Assembly (NCBI RefSeq): GCF_001591665.1 | Contig: NZ_BCVI01000005.1 | Span: 1 to 64,000 of the forward strand | DNA from: Neobacillus soli NBRC 102451 | GTDB lineage: Bacteria > Bacillota > Bacilli > Bacillales > Cytobacillaceae | Direction of reading: 5' to 3' | DNA: 64,000 bases | Part shown: piece by piece, positions 1 through 8,131 of the stretch | How the letters are laid out: every line of letters starts with the position of its first letter | How positions within the stretch are numbered: position 1 is the first letter of the stretch | Notes under the pieces: generated by a model | Seen by the model: the letters and a program-made list of their open reading frames with translations, nothing else | What the model was told of the DNA's origin: nothing | Database searches by the model: none | Made by a program: the position numbers and the translations under genes

Positions 1-23
1 CCGTGTTTCCTTTATCTCAGTCA

Positions 24-70
24 AAGCGCTCCAGTCCATACGCCGCTAAACGGGCGCTTGCGCTTTTTTG
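24..70 (+). terminator. Hairpin plus T-run at the left edge (possible REP-like repeat remnant)
   Basis: AAGCGC at 24-29 can pair with GCGCTT at 54-59, and a T-run follows at 65-69. It may terminate the gene left of the window. The GGGCGCTTGCGCTTTT string resembles the GC-rich dispersed repeats common in Bacillaceae intergenic regions, but that is recollection and no second copy was found in this window. Confidence 0.4.
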
Positions 71-138
71 ATAGAGTCAGGCATTTTTTAAAGATTGCTA
101 TAATCTAAGAAATATAATGTGAAGAAGGAGTGAATTCG

Positions 139-993
139 ATGAACCTAACGGCATCCACCATTTATCTTAAGGAAAATAATTTTTTCCTTGAGGTTTATCT
201 AGATCCTTTTAATAAACGTATCCGTGTGGATGATTATCGTGGAAACACAAATTTACTTCTCAAGAAAGCCGAAGAACTTGTCCAGCAGCATCAAGCCGAA
301 AAGTTAATTATTAAAGGGCGCAGTGAAGATTTTCTGCTTTTTTTTGAAAATGGCCTTCAGCCTGAGGCAGTTGTTGAGCGCTATTTTCTTGGTTCGGATG
401 CCCATTTCTATTCAAAGTTCTATACTCCTGAGCGCAAGAAAAATGACCACTGGCTGACCGAGGATGGGATGATCCAAAATATTTATCAATTAGACACATC
501 TATTCAAAAAGCCTATCCACCAAAGGAATATGAATTAAGAAAGGCCGACGAAAATTGTGCTGTGGAGCTAGCAGCATTGTACCGTCAAGTCTTCCAAATC
601 TATCCTACCCCATTGCATGATCCCGATTATGTAACAAAAACGATGCAGGAGGGGACAATCTATTATGTCTTTTTTCATGAAGGAAAAATTGTCAGTGCTG
701 CATCAGCCGAAATTAATTCCTTTTATAAGAATGCTGAATTAACAGATTGTGCAACATTAATAGAACATAGGAAATATGGTCTTATGAAAATTATTCTTCA
801 GGAACTTGAAGCAGAACTGAAAAGACAAGGAATTTTTTGTGCTTATTCGATAGCGAGGTCGTTATCCTTTGGCATGAATGCCGTTTTATTTCAGCTCGGA
901 TACTCGTACCGGGGAAGATTAATGAATAATTGCTATATCTATGACAAGTTGGAAAACATGAATATGTGGGTAAAGAATCTGGCAAACCGCTAA
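139..993 (+). CDS. ablB: beta-lysine N-acetyltransferase AblB (YodP-like, GNAT)
   Basis: Probable N-epsilon-acetyltransferase for beta-lysine, the product of lysine 2,3-aminomutase; the acetylated product is known as a compatible solute in some organisms, while in Bacillus the pathway may instead feed lysine breakdown. The protein is about 284 residues, the family's usual size, with a GNAT fold in the C-terminal half and a longer N-terminal region. A GTG at 130 lies inside the Shine-Dalgarno AGAAGGAG, so the ATG at 139 is the real start. The gene precedes a sigma-54 activator and ablA on the same strand, which strongly supports the assignment. Function is inferred from family and context. Confidence 0.85.
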   Translation: MNLTASTIYLKENNFFLEVYLDPFNKRIRVDDYRGNTNLLLKKAEELVQQHQAEKLIIKGRSEDFLLFFENGLQPEAVVERYFLGSDAHFYSKFYTPERKKNDHWLTEDGMIQNIYQLDTSIQKAYPPKEYELRKADENCAVELAALYRQVFQIYPTPLHDPDYVTKTMQEGTIYYVFFHEGKIVSAASAEINSFYKNAELTDCATLIEHRKYGLMKIILQELEAELKRQGIFCAYSIARSLSFGMNAVLFQLGYSYRGRLMNNCYIYDKLENMNMWVKNLANR

Positions 994-1057
994 GATTTCG
1001 GCTTCACGTGACAACTTTTCGGCACCCTAGCATTTGTTAGAAGGGCAGGTGAAATAA

Positions 1058-2452
1058 ATGCTCCAATTAACCGCTTTAACGCAAGAGGTTCTTACAGCTA
1101 TTCTAAAAGGGATTGATGAAGGAATCCATGTAGTCAATACAGAAGGAAAAACGATTTTTTATAATGATGTGGCCGCAAAGCACGATGGTATGGATGTGAA
1201 GGAAGTTCAGGGGAAGTATTTAATTGATGCATTTCCTTCCCTAACGGAAGAGTCAAGTACCTTGCTTAAAGTGATTAAAACAGCTAAGCCTATTTACAAT
1301 CAAACACAGGTTTATATGAATTTACATGGAACAAGGATTGATACAATTAATACTACATTGCCAATCTTTCTAGGGAAAGAAATCATTGGTGCTGTAGAAA
1401 TTGCAAAAGATTACTCTCGAATGAAGATACTTGCAGAAAGATTATTAGATTTACAAAAGGGCTTGAAAAATAACAGTAAGAAAAAGGCATTGAAGCAAGT
1501 AAACTATACCTTTAATGATTTAAAGACAATTAACCCCACCTTTATCAGCATGAAGGACGAAGCTAGGAAGCTGGCAAAATCAGATTCTCCCATCCTCGTT
1601 TATGGTGAGTCTGGAACGGGAAAAGAGTTATTTGTTCAAGGGATTCATCAAGAATCATTATGTAGGGAAGGGGCATTTATTGCCCAAAATTGTGCGGCCA
1701 TACCCGAAACCTTGCTTGAAAGTATTCTTTTCGGCACGGCAAAGGGAAGCTACACAGGAGCTGTTGATCGAAAAGGGTTGTTCGAACTTGCAGACGGTGG
1801 AACGCTTTTTCTTGACGAATTACATACGATGCCGATTGAATTACAAGCAAAGCTTTTAAGGGTCCTAGAGGATGGGATGGTTAGAAGGGTTGGGGGTTCG
1901 CAGAATATCTCTGTTAATGTTCGGGTTATCGCAGCGATGAACGTCCATCCAAGCAAGGCCCTCCAGGATCAAAGGCTGCGTTCAGACCTATATTACCGCT
2001 TAAATGTCTTCACTTTTTCACTGTTACCGCTAAGAGATAGAAAAGAAGATATTCTTTATTTAACGGATTATTATATAAAGGAATATAATCAAAAACTTGA
2101 TAAAAATATTAAGGGGCTTGAGGAAAAGCTGGAGTTATTCTTCCTGAACTACCAATGGCCTGGCAATGTCAGGGAACTAAAGCATACCATTGAATATATG
2201 ATGAACGTTTGTGCAGCGGGAATGTTAAGACATGAAGATTTACCAATCATGCTTAGACATCTAGCAGCCCCTGCTAAAGGTTATGGCGGGGTATCCGAAG
2301 GTCTTTCATTAAGAAAAAATATCGAAGAATTAGAAAAAAGACTGATCACGAATGCCCTTGACTTGTGCGATGGGAACATTAACCAAGCTGCGAAGCTTTT
2401 AGAGATTCCAAGGCAAACTTTACAATATAAAATGAAAAAAATTACAAAGTGA
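1058..2452 (+). CDS. Sigma-54-dependent transcriptional activator (RocR-like)
   Basis: Enhancer-binding activator, probably of ablA, given the consensus sigma-54 promoter just downstream. It has an N-terminal PAS-like sensor (about residues 10-120), a central AAA+ domain with Walker A GESGTGKE near residue 183, the sigma-54 contact loop as GSYTGA (usual GAFTGA) near residue 230, Walker B LFLDE near 250, and a C-terminal Fis-type helix-turn-helix ending in RQTLQYKMKK. At 464 residues it matches RocR-type regulators. The Ala-Phe to Ser-Tyr change in the loop keeps an aromatic residue and is probably tolerated. The ligand is unknown; lysine or a breakdown product is a guess from context. Confidence 0.9.
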   Translation: MLQLTALTQEVLTAILKGIDEGIHVVNTEGKTIFYNDVAAKHDGMDVKEVQGKYLIDAFPSLTEESSTLLKVIKTAKPIYNQTQVYMNLHGTRIDTINTTLPIFLGKEIIGAVEIAKDYSRMKILAERLLDLQKGLKNNSKKKALKQVNYTFNDLKTINPTFISMKDEARKLAKSDSPILVYGESGTGKELFVQGIHQESLCREGAFIAQNCAAIPETLLESILFGTAKGSYTGAVDRKGLFELADGGTLFLDELHTMPIELQAKLLRVLEDGMVRRVGGSQNISVNVRVIAAMNVHPSKALQDQRLRSDLYYRLNVFTFSLLPLRDRKEDILYLTDYYIKEYNQKLDKNIKGLEEKLELFFLNYQWPGNVRELKHTIEYMMNVCAAGMLRHEDLPIMLRHLAAPAKGYGGVSEGLSLRKNIEELEKRLITNALDLCDGNINQAAKLLEIPRQTLQYKMKKITK

Positions 2453-2478
2453 GCTGCCGATTTTCCGGCGCTTTTTTT
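2451..2478 (+). terminator. Terminator after the activator gene
   Basis: An AGC-GCCG stem pairs with CGGC-GCT and is followed by a T-run. It separates the regulator from the sigma-54 promoter of ablA. Confidence 0.6.
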
Positions 2479-2542
2479 ATTTAAAGGAGACTGAAGTATA
2501 GGAATTTTCAACAAAAGGTGATTCCAGCGCTATTTTAAGTAG

Positions 2543-2559
2543 TTGGCATAATTCTTGCA
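2543..2559 (+). promoter_or_regulatory. Sigma-54 (SigL) -24/-12 promoter of ablA
   Basis: TTGGCATAATTCTTGCA has GG at 2545-2546 and GC at 2557-2558, separated by exactly 10 bases, matching the TGGCAC-N5-TTGCA consensus closely. It lies 36 bases upstream of the ablA start and directly downstream of an enhancer-binding protein gene. Binding sites for the activator were not identified. Confidence 0.9.
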
Positions 2560-2594
2560 AGGTATCTAGTATAGCGAGATGGGAGGAATTCACA

Positions 2595-4016
2595 ATGAAA
2601 CAATTTTTATATAAACCTAAAAGGCATTGGAAGGATATAGAGCTGTGGAAAGATATTACTGAAGAGCAATGGAACGATTGGCTCTGGCAATTAACGAATA
2701 CAATCCGCACCTTAGAAGATTTAAAAAAAGTGATTCACTTAACCCCAGATGAAGAAGAGGGCGTCAGAATATCGACGAAGACCATCCCCTTAAATATTAC
2801 ACCTTATTATGCATCCTTGATGAATCCTGATGACCCGCGCTGCCCAATTAGAATGCAATCGGTGCCTATTTCTAAAGAAATTTATAAAACGAAATATGAT
2901 CTTGAAGACCCTTTATATGAGGATGAGGATTCGCCGGTACCTGGGTTGACACATCGCTATCCTGACCGTGTCCTCTTTCTAGTAACCAATCAATGTTCGA
3001 TGTATTGCCGTTACTGTACAAGAAGGCGTTTTTCAGGGCAAATAGGGATGGGTGTACCTAAGAAACAACTCGATGCTGCTATTGCCTATATCCGGGAAAC
3101 GCCGCAAGTTCGCGATGTGTTGATTTCTGGCGGGGATGGATTGCTAATTAATGATAATATTTTGGAATACATCCTGAAAAACTTGCGGGATATCGACCAT
3201 GTTGAAATTATTCGGATTGGGACGAGGGCTCCTGTTGTGTTCCCGCAGAGAATCACTGAAAACCTGTGCAATATTTTGAAAAAGTATCATCCCGTCTGGC
3301 TTAACACTCATTTTAATACCTCGATTGAGATTACAGAGGACTCAAAAAGAGCCTGTGAAATGCTTGCAAATGCTGGTGTTCCCGTTGGAAACCAGTCTGT
3401 TATCCTTGCGGGAATCAATGACAGTGTTCCAATCATGAAAAAACTAATGCATGATCTTGTAAAAATTCGCGTCCGCCCTTATTACATTTATCAATGTGAC
3501 CTGTCAGAAGGAATTGGCCATTTCCGTGCCCCTGTTTCTAAGGGTCTTGAAATTATTGAGGGGCTTCGCGGCCACACTTCAGGATACGCTGTCCCGACCT
3601 TTGTTGTTGATGCACCTGGCGGCGGTGGGAAAATTGCACTTCAGCCCAATTATTTACTCTCGCAAAGTCCTGAGAAGGTCGTCCTGCGTAATTTTGAAGG
3701 TGTAATCACTTCCTATCCAGAGCCGGAAAATTATATCCCTGGAAGGGCGGAGGGCTATTTCCAAGAGGTTTACCCCGATATGGAGGAAAAAAGGTCTCTT
3801 GCCGGTATCGCCGGTATTATGAATGATCAACACTTTAATCTTGTGCCAGAAGGCCTGTCAAGGCTAAATCGGCGCAAGGACTACATCCAAGATCCGGCCC
3901 ATTCCTCGCTAAAGGATAAGCGAAGTAAACGGGATGAGTTAAAGGATAAGAAATATAAAGCATTGACACAAAAGGAAATGGCAAGCCAGCATGAAGTTGA
4001 TCAGATAAAGGACTAG
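2595..4016 (+). CDS. ablA: Lysine 2,3-aminomutase (radical SAM, PLP)
   Basis: Converts L-lysine to L-beta-lysine using S-adenosylmethionine, a [4Fe-4S] cluster and pyridoxal phosphate. The radical-SAM cysteines are in CSMYCRYC (C134, C138, C141). The GGGGK motif near the C-terminus supplies the probable PLP lysine, K346. The protein has 473 residues with a charged lysine-rich tail typical of Bacillus KamA/YodO. ATG is preceded by GGGAGG. Transcription is probably SigL-dependent from the adjacent promoter, so it should respond to the upstream activator. Same-strand neighbours yokU and yozE keep the B. subtilis order. Confidence 0.95.
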   Translation: MKQFLYKPKRHWKDIELWKDITEEQWNDWLWQLTNTIRTLEDLKKVIHLTPDEEEGVRISTKTIPLNITPYYASLMNPDDPRCPIRMQSVPISKEIYKTKYDLEDPLYEDEDSPVPGLTHRYPDRVLFLVTNQCSMYCRYCTRRRFSGQIGMGVPKKQLDAAIAYIRETPQVRDVLISGGDGLLINDNILEYILKNLRDIDHVEIIRIGTRAPVVFPQRITENLCNILKKYHPVWLNTHFNTSIEITEDSKRACEMLANAGVPVGNQSVILAGINDSVPIMKKLMHDLVKIRVRPYYIYQCDLSEGIGHFRAPVSKGLEIIEGLRGHTSGYAVPTFVVDAPGGGGKIALQPNYLLSQSPEKVVLRNFEGVITSYPEPENYIPGRAEGYFQEVYPDMEEKRSLAGIAGIMNDQHFNLVPEGLSRLNRRKDYIQDPAHSSLKDKRSKRDELKDKKYKALTQKEMASQHEVDQIKD

Positions 4017-4027
4017 GGGGAGTCTTA

Positions 4028-4312
4028 GTGGAGAATATATGTGAATGGTGCGGGAGCACGAATATAGAAAGAAAAACCAATTCGGTGTATTGGGAACTGC
4101 CCGATGGAACAAGAGCAATCGAAATCACTGAAACCCCAACATTATCATGCCCTGACTGTGCCATGATTTATCAGAGTGAACCGATTGTAAAAGAAATAGA
4201 GAATCATTTATATTTAATTGATTGTAAACAGCTTGGAAAAGTAATTACTTTTGAAGAATTAATGAGTATCCCAAGATTATTGAAGAAAAATTATTTTGAT
4301 TTTTCCTCATAA
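4028..4312 (+). CDS. yokU: YokU family zinc-ribbon protein
   Basis: A 94-residue protein starting with GTG behind GGGGGAG. It has two cysteine pairs (CEWCG near residue 5 and CPDCA near 40), spaced as in YgiT/YokU-type zinc ribbons. It follows ablA by 11 bases and is probably co-transcribed from the sigma-54 promoter. The conserved neighbourhood (ablA-yokU-yozE-yodN) supports the name. Molecular function is unknown; YgiT-type ribbons can be DNA-binding antitoxins, but no helix-turn-helix is visible here. Confidence 0.85.
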   Translation: MENICEWCGSTNIERKTNSVYWELPDGTRAIEITETPTLSCPDCAMIYQSEPIVKEIENHLYLIDCKQLGKVITFEELMSIPRLLKKNYFDFSS

Positions 4313-4318
4313 TGAATC

Positions 4319-4345
4319 AGCAGCCTGATTTCAAGGCTGCTTTTG
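4319..4345 (+). terminator. Terminator of the ablA-yokU transcript
   Basis: AGCAGCC (4319-4325) pairs with GGCTGCT (4335-4341), followed by TTTG. Confidence 0.75.
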
Positions 4346-4451
4346 TTCATTTTGTAGCTTTTTATGAAATGCTGGACGATATCGCAAGTATCCGTTATAG
4401 TATTTCATAGAAATACAACGTACCGAATCTAGATAAGAAAGGCGTTTATGT

Positions 4452-4679
4452 ATGATTAAATCATTTTATCATTTTTTAATGAAATATAGGCACCCTGCCC
4501 CAAAGGATGCGATTAGTGCCTTCGCTAATCACGCCTATTTAGACCATAGTTTTCCTAAAGTTTCCGAGGACTACCATGAGCTAAGTTCTTATCTTGAGCT
4601 GAGTGGTCATTACTTGGAATCAATGTCCGTATTTGATGAAGCATGGCAGCAATATTTGATTTCTGAAAGCAAAATATAA
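4452..4679 (+). CDS. yozE: YozE family protein (UPF0346)
   Basis: A 75-residue acidic, helical cytoplasmic protein. The sequence (KSFYHFLMKYRHPAPKD, then DYHELSSYLEL) matches YozE almost word for word. Its place between yokU and yodN is the ancestral order. The family has a sterile-alpha-motif-like fold but no established biochemical role. A Shine-Dalgarno AAGAAAGGCG precedes ATG. It is followed at once by its own terminator. Confidence 0.9.
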   Translation: MIKSFYHFLMKYRHPAPKDAISAFANHAYLDHSFPKVSEDYHELSSYLELSGHYLESMSVFDEAWQQYLISESKI

Positions 4680-4688
4680 GCTAAATGT

Positions 4689-4718
4689 TATCGCCACGTT
4701 TCCAGGGGCGATTTTTTC
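4689..4718 (+). terminator. Terminator of yozE
   Basis: ATCGCC pairs with GGCGAT across a short loop, followed by TTTTTTC. Confidence 0.75.
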
Positions 4719-4802
4719 TTTTTATAAAGAGCGATATCTTTAATTGTGCATATACTATTGTAATCAAAATTCACGACTAAACAATTGAGAGGATGGGAGG
4801 AC

Positions 4803-4904
4803 ATGGCGAATAGGAAAAAACCGAAGTATAAGATTGGTGATACGGTCGTGATTACAATCTATGGTACAGTGGGCAGGGTAACAGATGTAACTTTCCAATT
4901 TTGA
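4803..4904 (+). pseudogene. yodN: yodN 5' fragment, truncated by the integrated element
   Basis: ATG at 4803 follows GGATGGGAGGAC and opens a frame that starts MANRKKPKYKIGDTVVITIY and reads through the attL core (GTA ACA GAT GT) before stopping at 4902-4904. The first 25 codons are host sequence; the last few are element sequence. The rest of the gene is at 33675-34295 in the same frame across the repeat, so deletion of the element would restore about 231 codons. The 33-residue product may still be made. YodN function is unknown. Confidence 0.85.
4878..4888 (+). repeat. attL core, 11-bp direct repeat GTAACAGATGT
   Basis: Identical to 33675-33685. Flanking bases differ on both sides (GGCAGG before and AACTTT after here; AGAAAA before and TAAATG after at the other end), as expected of a serine-recombinase crossover site. 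The core keeps yodN in frame. Confidence 0.85.
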
Positions 4905-4942
4905 ATGGGTATACTACATATCAAAGGAGTGGTAAAAACAAA

Positions 4943-6418
4943 ATGTCTTTGGCTGCTATTTATTTACGTTTGTCAAGGAACGAAGAACAATTAAACATCG
5001 AGGAGGTATTAAGTAGTCATCGACAGGCTTTAATTAAACTTGCAAATCAACATCATTTAAGCTTTGACCTATATCAGGAAATTTCTAGTGGTGTAAACAC
5101 GGAAAGACCTGAATTGAACAAATTGTTGAAGAGTTTGGATCTGTATGATTATATAATTGTGATGGATATTGACCGACTTTCTCGTGACAATGCCTACGCA
5201 GAATATATAAAGACCATGCTGATTGCCCATGACATAAAAATTTTGACTCCTACTGGAACGATCGATCTGACCCAAGAAACTAGTGAGATGACATATTCAG
5301 TTCAAGCGATGTTGGCAAATTTTGAGTATAAGCAAATCAGAAAGCGTTTAGGTAGAGGACGGCTTGCTGCCGCGGAACAAGGCAGATGGGTGATGAGTAA
5401 TCAAGTTCCTTTGGGGTATAAAAAGGACCAAAATCAAATATTAAAGATTGTTGAGGAAGAAGCAAGGATTATTAGATACATCTTCGAAAAAACGAAAGAT
5501 AGAGTCTCTGCAAATGAAATTGCTAAACAATTATTTATGCTTGGTTGGAAGAGCAGAAATGGAAATGTGTTAACCACCGCCCATATTTCTTCTATAAGAA
5601 GGAATGTAGTTTATTACGGTGTTGTGGCTGCATGCAGAAGAGTCAATGGGAGAGTAGTAGATGAAGTATTTGTTGAAGCTGCTCACGATCCCATCATTTC
5701 GAAACAGCACTGGTTAGAAGTTCAAAAAATATTGGATGAAAATACAACAGGCAATTTCTTTAATAAAAAGAAGGCGACTAGAAGGCTTCAAAATTTACTG
5801 TTTTGTAATCACTGCGGTAGAAAAAGATACATTCAAACGGACGGTAGCGGTACGGATTTCATTAAGACATGTTCATACAAAATAAGCAATAATGCCTGTA
5901 AAGATAAAGGTATTAAGTATCAGCCTGTTGAAGAATTTGTTATCCAAAAAGTTAAGGAAAAAGAGGTAGACTTTCGTCAAGCATTATCAAAATTAAAAGA
6001 TTCTGATACATCTAATGAAGAAAAGAAATTAATTGTTCAAATGGATTCCCTTGATAAACAGTTAGAAAAGTTAAATAACAGAGAAAAAAACCTAAAAATA
6101 ATGCGAATGGATGGAGAAATTACGAAAACAGACTTTTTAGATTTAAGTAAGGAAAATGAAGAGAAGATAAATCAAATTAAGCAGCAAAAAGAATTAATTA
6201 CAATTCAATTAGAAAATTTAAATCATACAGAAGAAGAACAAGAGCGATTAGAACTTTGCATTAAAACATTAAATAATCTAGACTTATTGGAAGCTGAAGA
6301 GTGTAATACTTTCCTTAAAACATTCATAAAGAAAATATGGTTCTCGACAAATGCAACAGCAGACCATAATACCAAAAAAGAACCTCCCGAAGTCACAATA
6401 GAAATTGAATGGCTTTAA
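4943..6418 (+). CDS. Large serine recombinase (integrase of the element)
   Basis: Catalyses site-specific integration and excision. An N-terminal resolvase domain (about residues 4-150) carries the nucleophile S11 in IYLRLS. A recombinase domain (about 165-270) follows, then a zinc ribbon with CNHC at 287-290 and further cysteines near 309 and 318, and a coiled coil (about 350-440) used by this family for synapsis control. At 491 residues it is typical. ATG at 4943 follows AAAGGAGTGG; an upstream in-frame TTG at 4901 overlaps the end of truncated yodN and lacks a good ribosome site. No dedicated promoter is obvious, so it may be read from the yodN promoter. Confidence 0.93.
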   Translation: MSLAAIYLRLSRNEEQLNIEEVLSSHRQALIKLANQHHLSFDLYQEISSGVNTERPELNKLLKSLDLYDYIIVMDIDRLSRDNAYAEYIKTMLIAHDIKILTPTGTIDLTQETSEMTYSVQAMLANFEYKQIRKRLGRGRLAAAEQGRWVMSNQVPLGYKKDQNQILKIVEEEARIIRYIFEKTKDRVSANEIAKQLFMLGWKSRNGNVLTTAHISSIRRNVVYYGVVAACRRVNGRVVDEVFVEAAHDPIISKQHWLEVQKILDENTTGNFFNKKKATRRLQNLLFCNHCGRKRYIQTDGSGTDFIKTCSYKISNNACKDKGIKYQPVEEFVIQKVKEKEVDFRQALSKLKDSDTSNEEKKLIVQMDSLDKQLEKLNNREKNLKIMRMDGEITKTDFLDLSKENEEKINQIKQQKELITIQLENLNHTEEEQERLELCIKTLNNLDLLEAEECNTFLKTFIKKIWFSTNATADHNTKKEPPEVTIEIEWL

Positions 6419-6426
6419 TAGAAAAT

Positions 6427-6453
6427 AAAAAGGAGCGATGGTCGCTCCTTTTT
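6427..6453. terminator. Terminator between integrase and the converging genes
   Basis: AAAAGGAGCGA pairs with TCGCTCCTTTT around TGG; A- and T-runs on both sides allow it to work in both directions. Confidence 0.85.
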
Positions 6454-6476
6454 ATATTAATTACAAACCATTTTTT

Positions 6477-6713
6477 CTAATAAATAAACTGAATATCTTT
6501 TTTTATCCCTGTCAATTCTTCAAGTGTATCACTGATTAAATTTGTATATCTCTCATCTAACCAGTCTTTAGAGAATTCTGTTTTAGTGCGTATCACAACT
6601 TTATTATCATCCAGATAGATAAGCTCACAAGGTTTAATCCATGTTTCAAATTGTGGATTATTGATTTTCTTTTTGATTTCTTGCAATAGATTATTCCATA
6701 TTTGTTTTTCCAT
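6477..6713 (-). CDS. Free-standing DnaA domain I-like protein
   Basis: A 78-residue protein that resembles only the N-terminal interaction domain of DnaA: IWNNLLQEIKKKINNPQFET, then FSKDWLDERY, then LEELTG, which line up in order with B. subtilis DnaA residues 1-80. No AAA+ or DNA-binding part follows. DnaA domain I binds DnaA itself, DnaD and SirA, so a lone copy could compete for those contacts and tune host replication initiation, or recruit host proteins to the element. That role is inference. It is the last gene of a four-gene reverse-strand group (6477-7667). Confidence 0.8.
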   Translation of the reverse strand: MEKQIWNNLLQEIKKKINNPQFETWIKPCELIYLDDNKVVIRTKTEFSKDWLDERYTNLISDTLEELTGIKKDIQFIY

Positions 6714-6732
6714 GTTTTTTTCTCCTTATAAA

Positions 6733-7002
6733 TTATTCGATTTCATCCCAATTTCCGCAAATAATATCAATCCGATTTTTATATATTCTATTTTCGATAT
6801 GTTTTAAAAAAGATAATGAGTGCTTTTTTTCGATTGGTTTTATAACCGTTTTTAAATCAGATGTAAACCATATTTTAAATCTAACTCGATATAAGACAAA
6901 TTCACTTTGTAATAATAATTCACCCTCAATCATCGATTCGTTTGGATAATGCCTCACATCCAATACAATCAAATTCCATTTATTTAAATCCATCTCTATC
7001 AT
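6733..7002 (-). CDS. Hypothetical protein, 89 aa
   Basis: No family recognised. The sequence alternates short hydrophobic and charged stretches, like a small beta-rich cytoplasmic domain; no membrane segment or signal peptide. The start overlaps the stop of the upstream gene by four bases (ATGA), so the two are translationally coupled. It sits 19 bases before the DnaA domain I-like gene. Confidence 0.65.
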   Translation of the reverse strand: MIEMDLNKWNLIVLDVRHYPNESMIEGELLLQSEFVLYRVRFKIWFTSDLKTVIKPIEKKHSLSFLKHIENRIYKNRIDIICGNWDEIE

Positions 7003-7271
7003 TTTATATATTCCTGTTCATCTCCGAATGGCTCAATCCAAAAAGTAATGTCCGCAGGTAACTCTTGAAGCCACTTTTTAACGCCTTCTTCTCCCTTTAT
7101 TCGTGGAGTTGCAATACCAGGCTCTAATACCTCTAGATTATTATGGTTTGCCGACCACACGACTTTGAATGGCTCCTGTAGCTCTTTTCCGGGCAGTAAT
7201 ATATTAATTTTCTCTTTTAAGCGACCCACTATGTTCATGATCAGAATTCTGTTTATATTGGGTGAATTCAT
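6999..7271 (-). CDS. Hypothetical protein, 90 aa
   Basis: No family recognised. The upstream GTG at 7292 lies within the Shine-Dalgarno region (GGTGAGGAGCGAGG), so ATG at 7271 (MNSPNIN) is preferred. It ends WIEPFGDEQEYIK and is soluble. The gene is second in the reverse-strand group and overlaps the next gene by four bases. Confidence 0.6.
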   Translation of the reverse strand: MNSPNINRILIMNIVGRLKEKINILLPGKELQEPFKVVWSANHNNLEVLEPGIATPRIKGEEGVKKWLQELPADITFWIEPFGDEQEYIK

Positions 7272-7298
7272 ATGTTTTTCCTCGCTCCTCACCTTATT

Positions 7299-7667
7299 TC
7301 ATTTATAAATCCAAGCATACTCTTGTCCCATAAAGCAGTTTTGAAACATTGCTATTGATTCATCACTTACTTCCTCTTGGTAATAGTTAAAATATTTGTC
7401 TTTTAAAAATGCTGCAAAGCTTTTTGAGTTACATTTGTTGTTAACAAACTCATGTTTGTCGATTGGAAATGCATTTCGGAATGGAATAATACCAGGTGAT
7501 TTCGCATGATACACTTCAAAGCGCTCTTCCGGATTCAATAGCAGTATATCTTCCATGAAGAACAATAGACCGGTATGTTTTAGGTTTAACAAATCTAATT
7601 TCAATTCAAGTAAGTTGCGGGATTTTTCTGACGCAAGCAGCATTTGATACAGCGTGAAACCTTTCAA
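7299..7667 (-). CDS. Hypothetical protein, 122 aa
   Basis: First gene of the reverse-strand group, with GGAGGTG upstream of ATG at 7667. No membrane segment or recognised motif. It is read divergently from the small genes starting at about 7915; the 247-base gap between them must hold both promoters. No repressor-like helix-turn-helix is visible in it, so it is not an obvious phage-type regulator. Confidence 0.65.
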   Translation of the reverse strand: MKGFTLYQMLLASEKSRNLLELKLDLLNLKHTGLLFFMEDILLLNPEERFEVYHAKSPGIIPFRNAFPIDKHEFVNNKCNSKSFAAFLKDKYFNYYQEEVSDESIAMFQNCFMGQEYAWIYK

Positions 7668-7914
7668 ATAAACACCTCCTCCTATCCCAAAGGTAGCAGT
7701 GGGAAGGAGATGATTGCAAACGACATTTTGGGTAGGAAATTTAAGAGAAAAAATACCAGGATAAAAATCGCTGTATCAAATCAAGGTTAATGACAGTTTT
7801 TAAGATACGAAGGACCTATATTTTTACTGAAAAAATAAAAATATATTAAAAATTACGTTTAAGTATTACATAAATGGTCATACTGATAATATCTCGTTAA
7901 GGATGGTGTCATTT

Positions 7915-8118
7915 TTGGAAAAGAGGAATGACGTTTTTGATAAATTTTATGAAAAAAAGAATAAGAAAAAAGTAGAAGATACCCATACTAGAACCACTTT
8001 TTTAATGAGGAATGATCTGGTGGATAAAGTAAATGCTCTCTCTACAGAAAAAGGTAAAGGTTTCAAAACACATTTCTTCAACCAAGCTATTGAAAATTTG
8101 TTGAAGGAAATCGAATAA
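7915..8118 (+). CDS. Small ribbon-helix-helix-like protein
   Basis: The C-terminal 45 residues (TRTTFLMRNDLVDKVNALS, then FNQAIENLLKEI) have the strand-helix-helix pattern of ribbon-helix-helix DNA-binding proteins found in plasmids and integrative elements. The N-terminus is lysine-rich. TTG at 7915 is preferred because AAGGATGGTG sits just upstream of it; ATG at 7903 overlaps that site. It opens a four-gene forward cluster (to 8983) and may regulate it. Confidence 0.6.
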   Translation: MEKRNDVFDKFYEKKNKKKVEDTHTRTTFLMRNDLVDKVNALSTEKGKGFKTHFFNQAIENLLKEIE

Positions 8119-8131
8119 ATGGTGTTGATAG

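Noticed and set aside
7678..7902. Possible leader peptide with GAAGGAG at about 7711
   Set aside because: The ATG touches the ribosome site with no spacer, and the alternative TTG frame has only 16 codons. The region more likely holds two divergent promoters.
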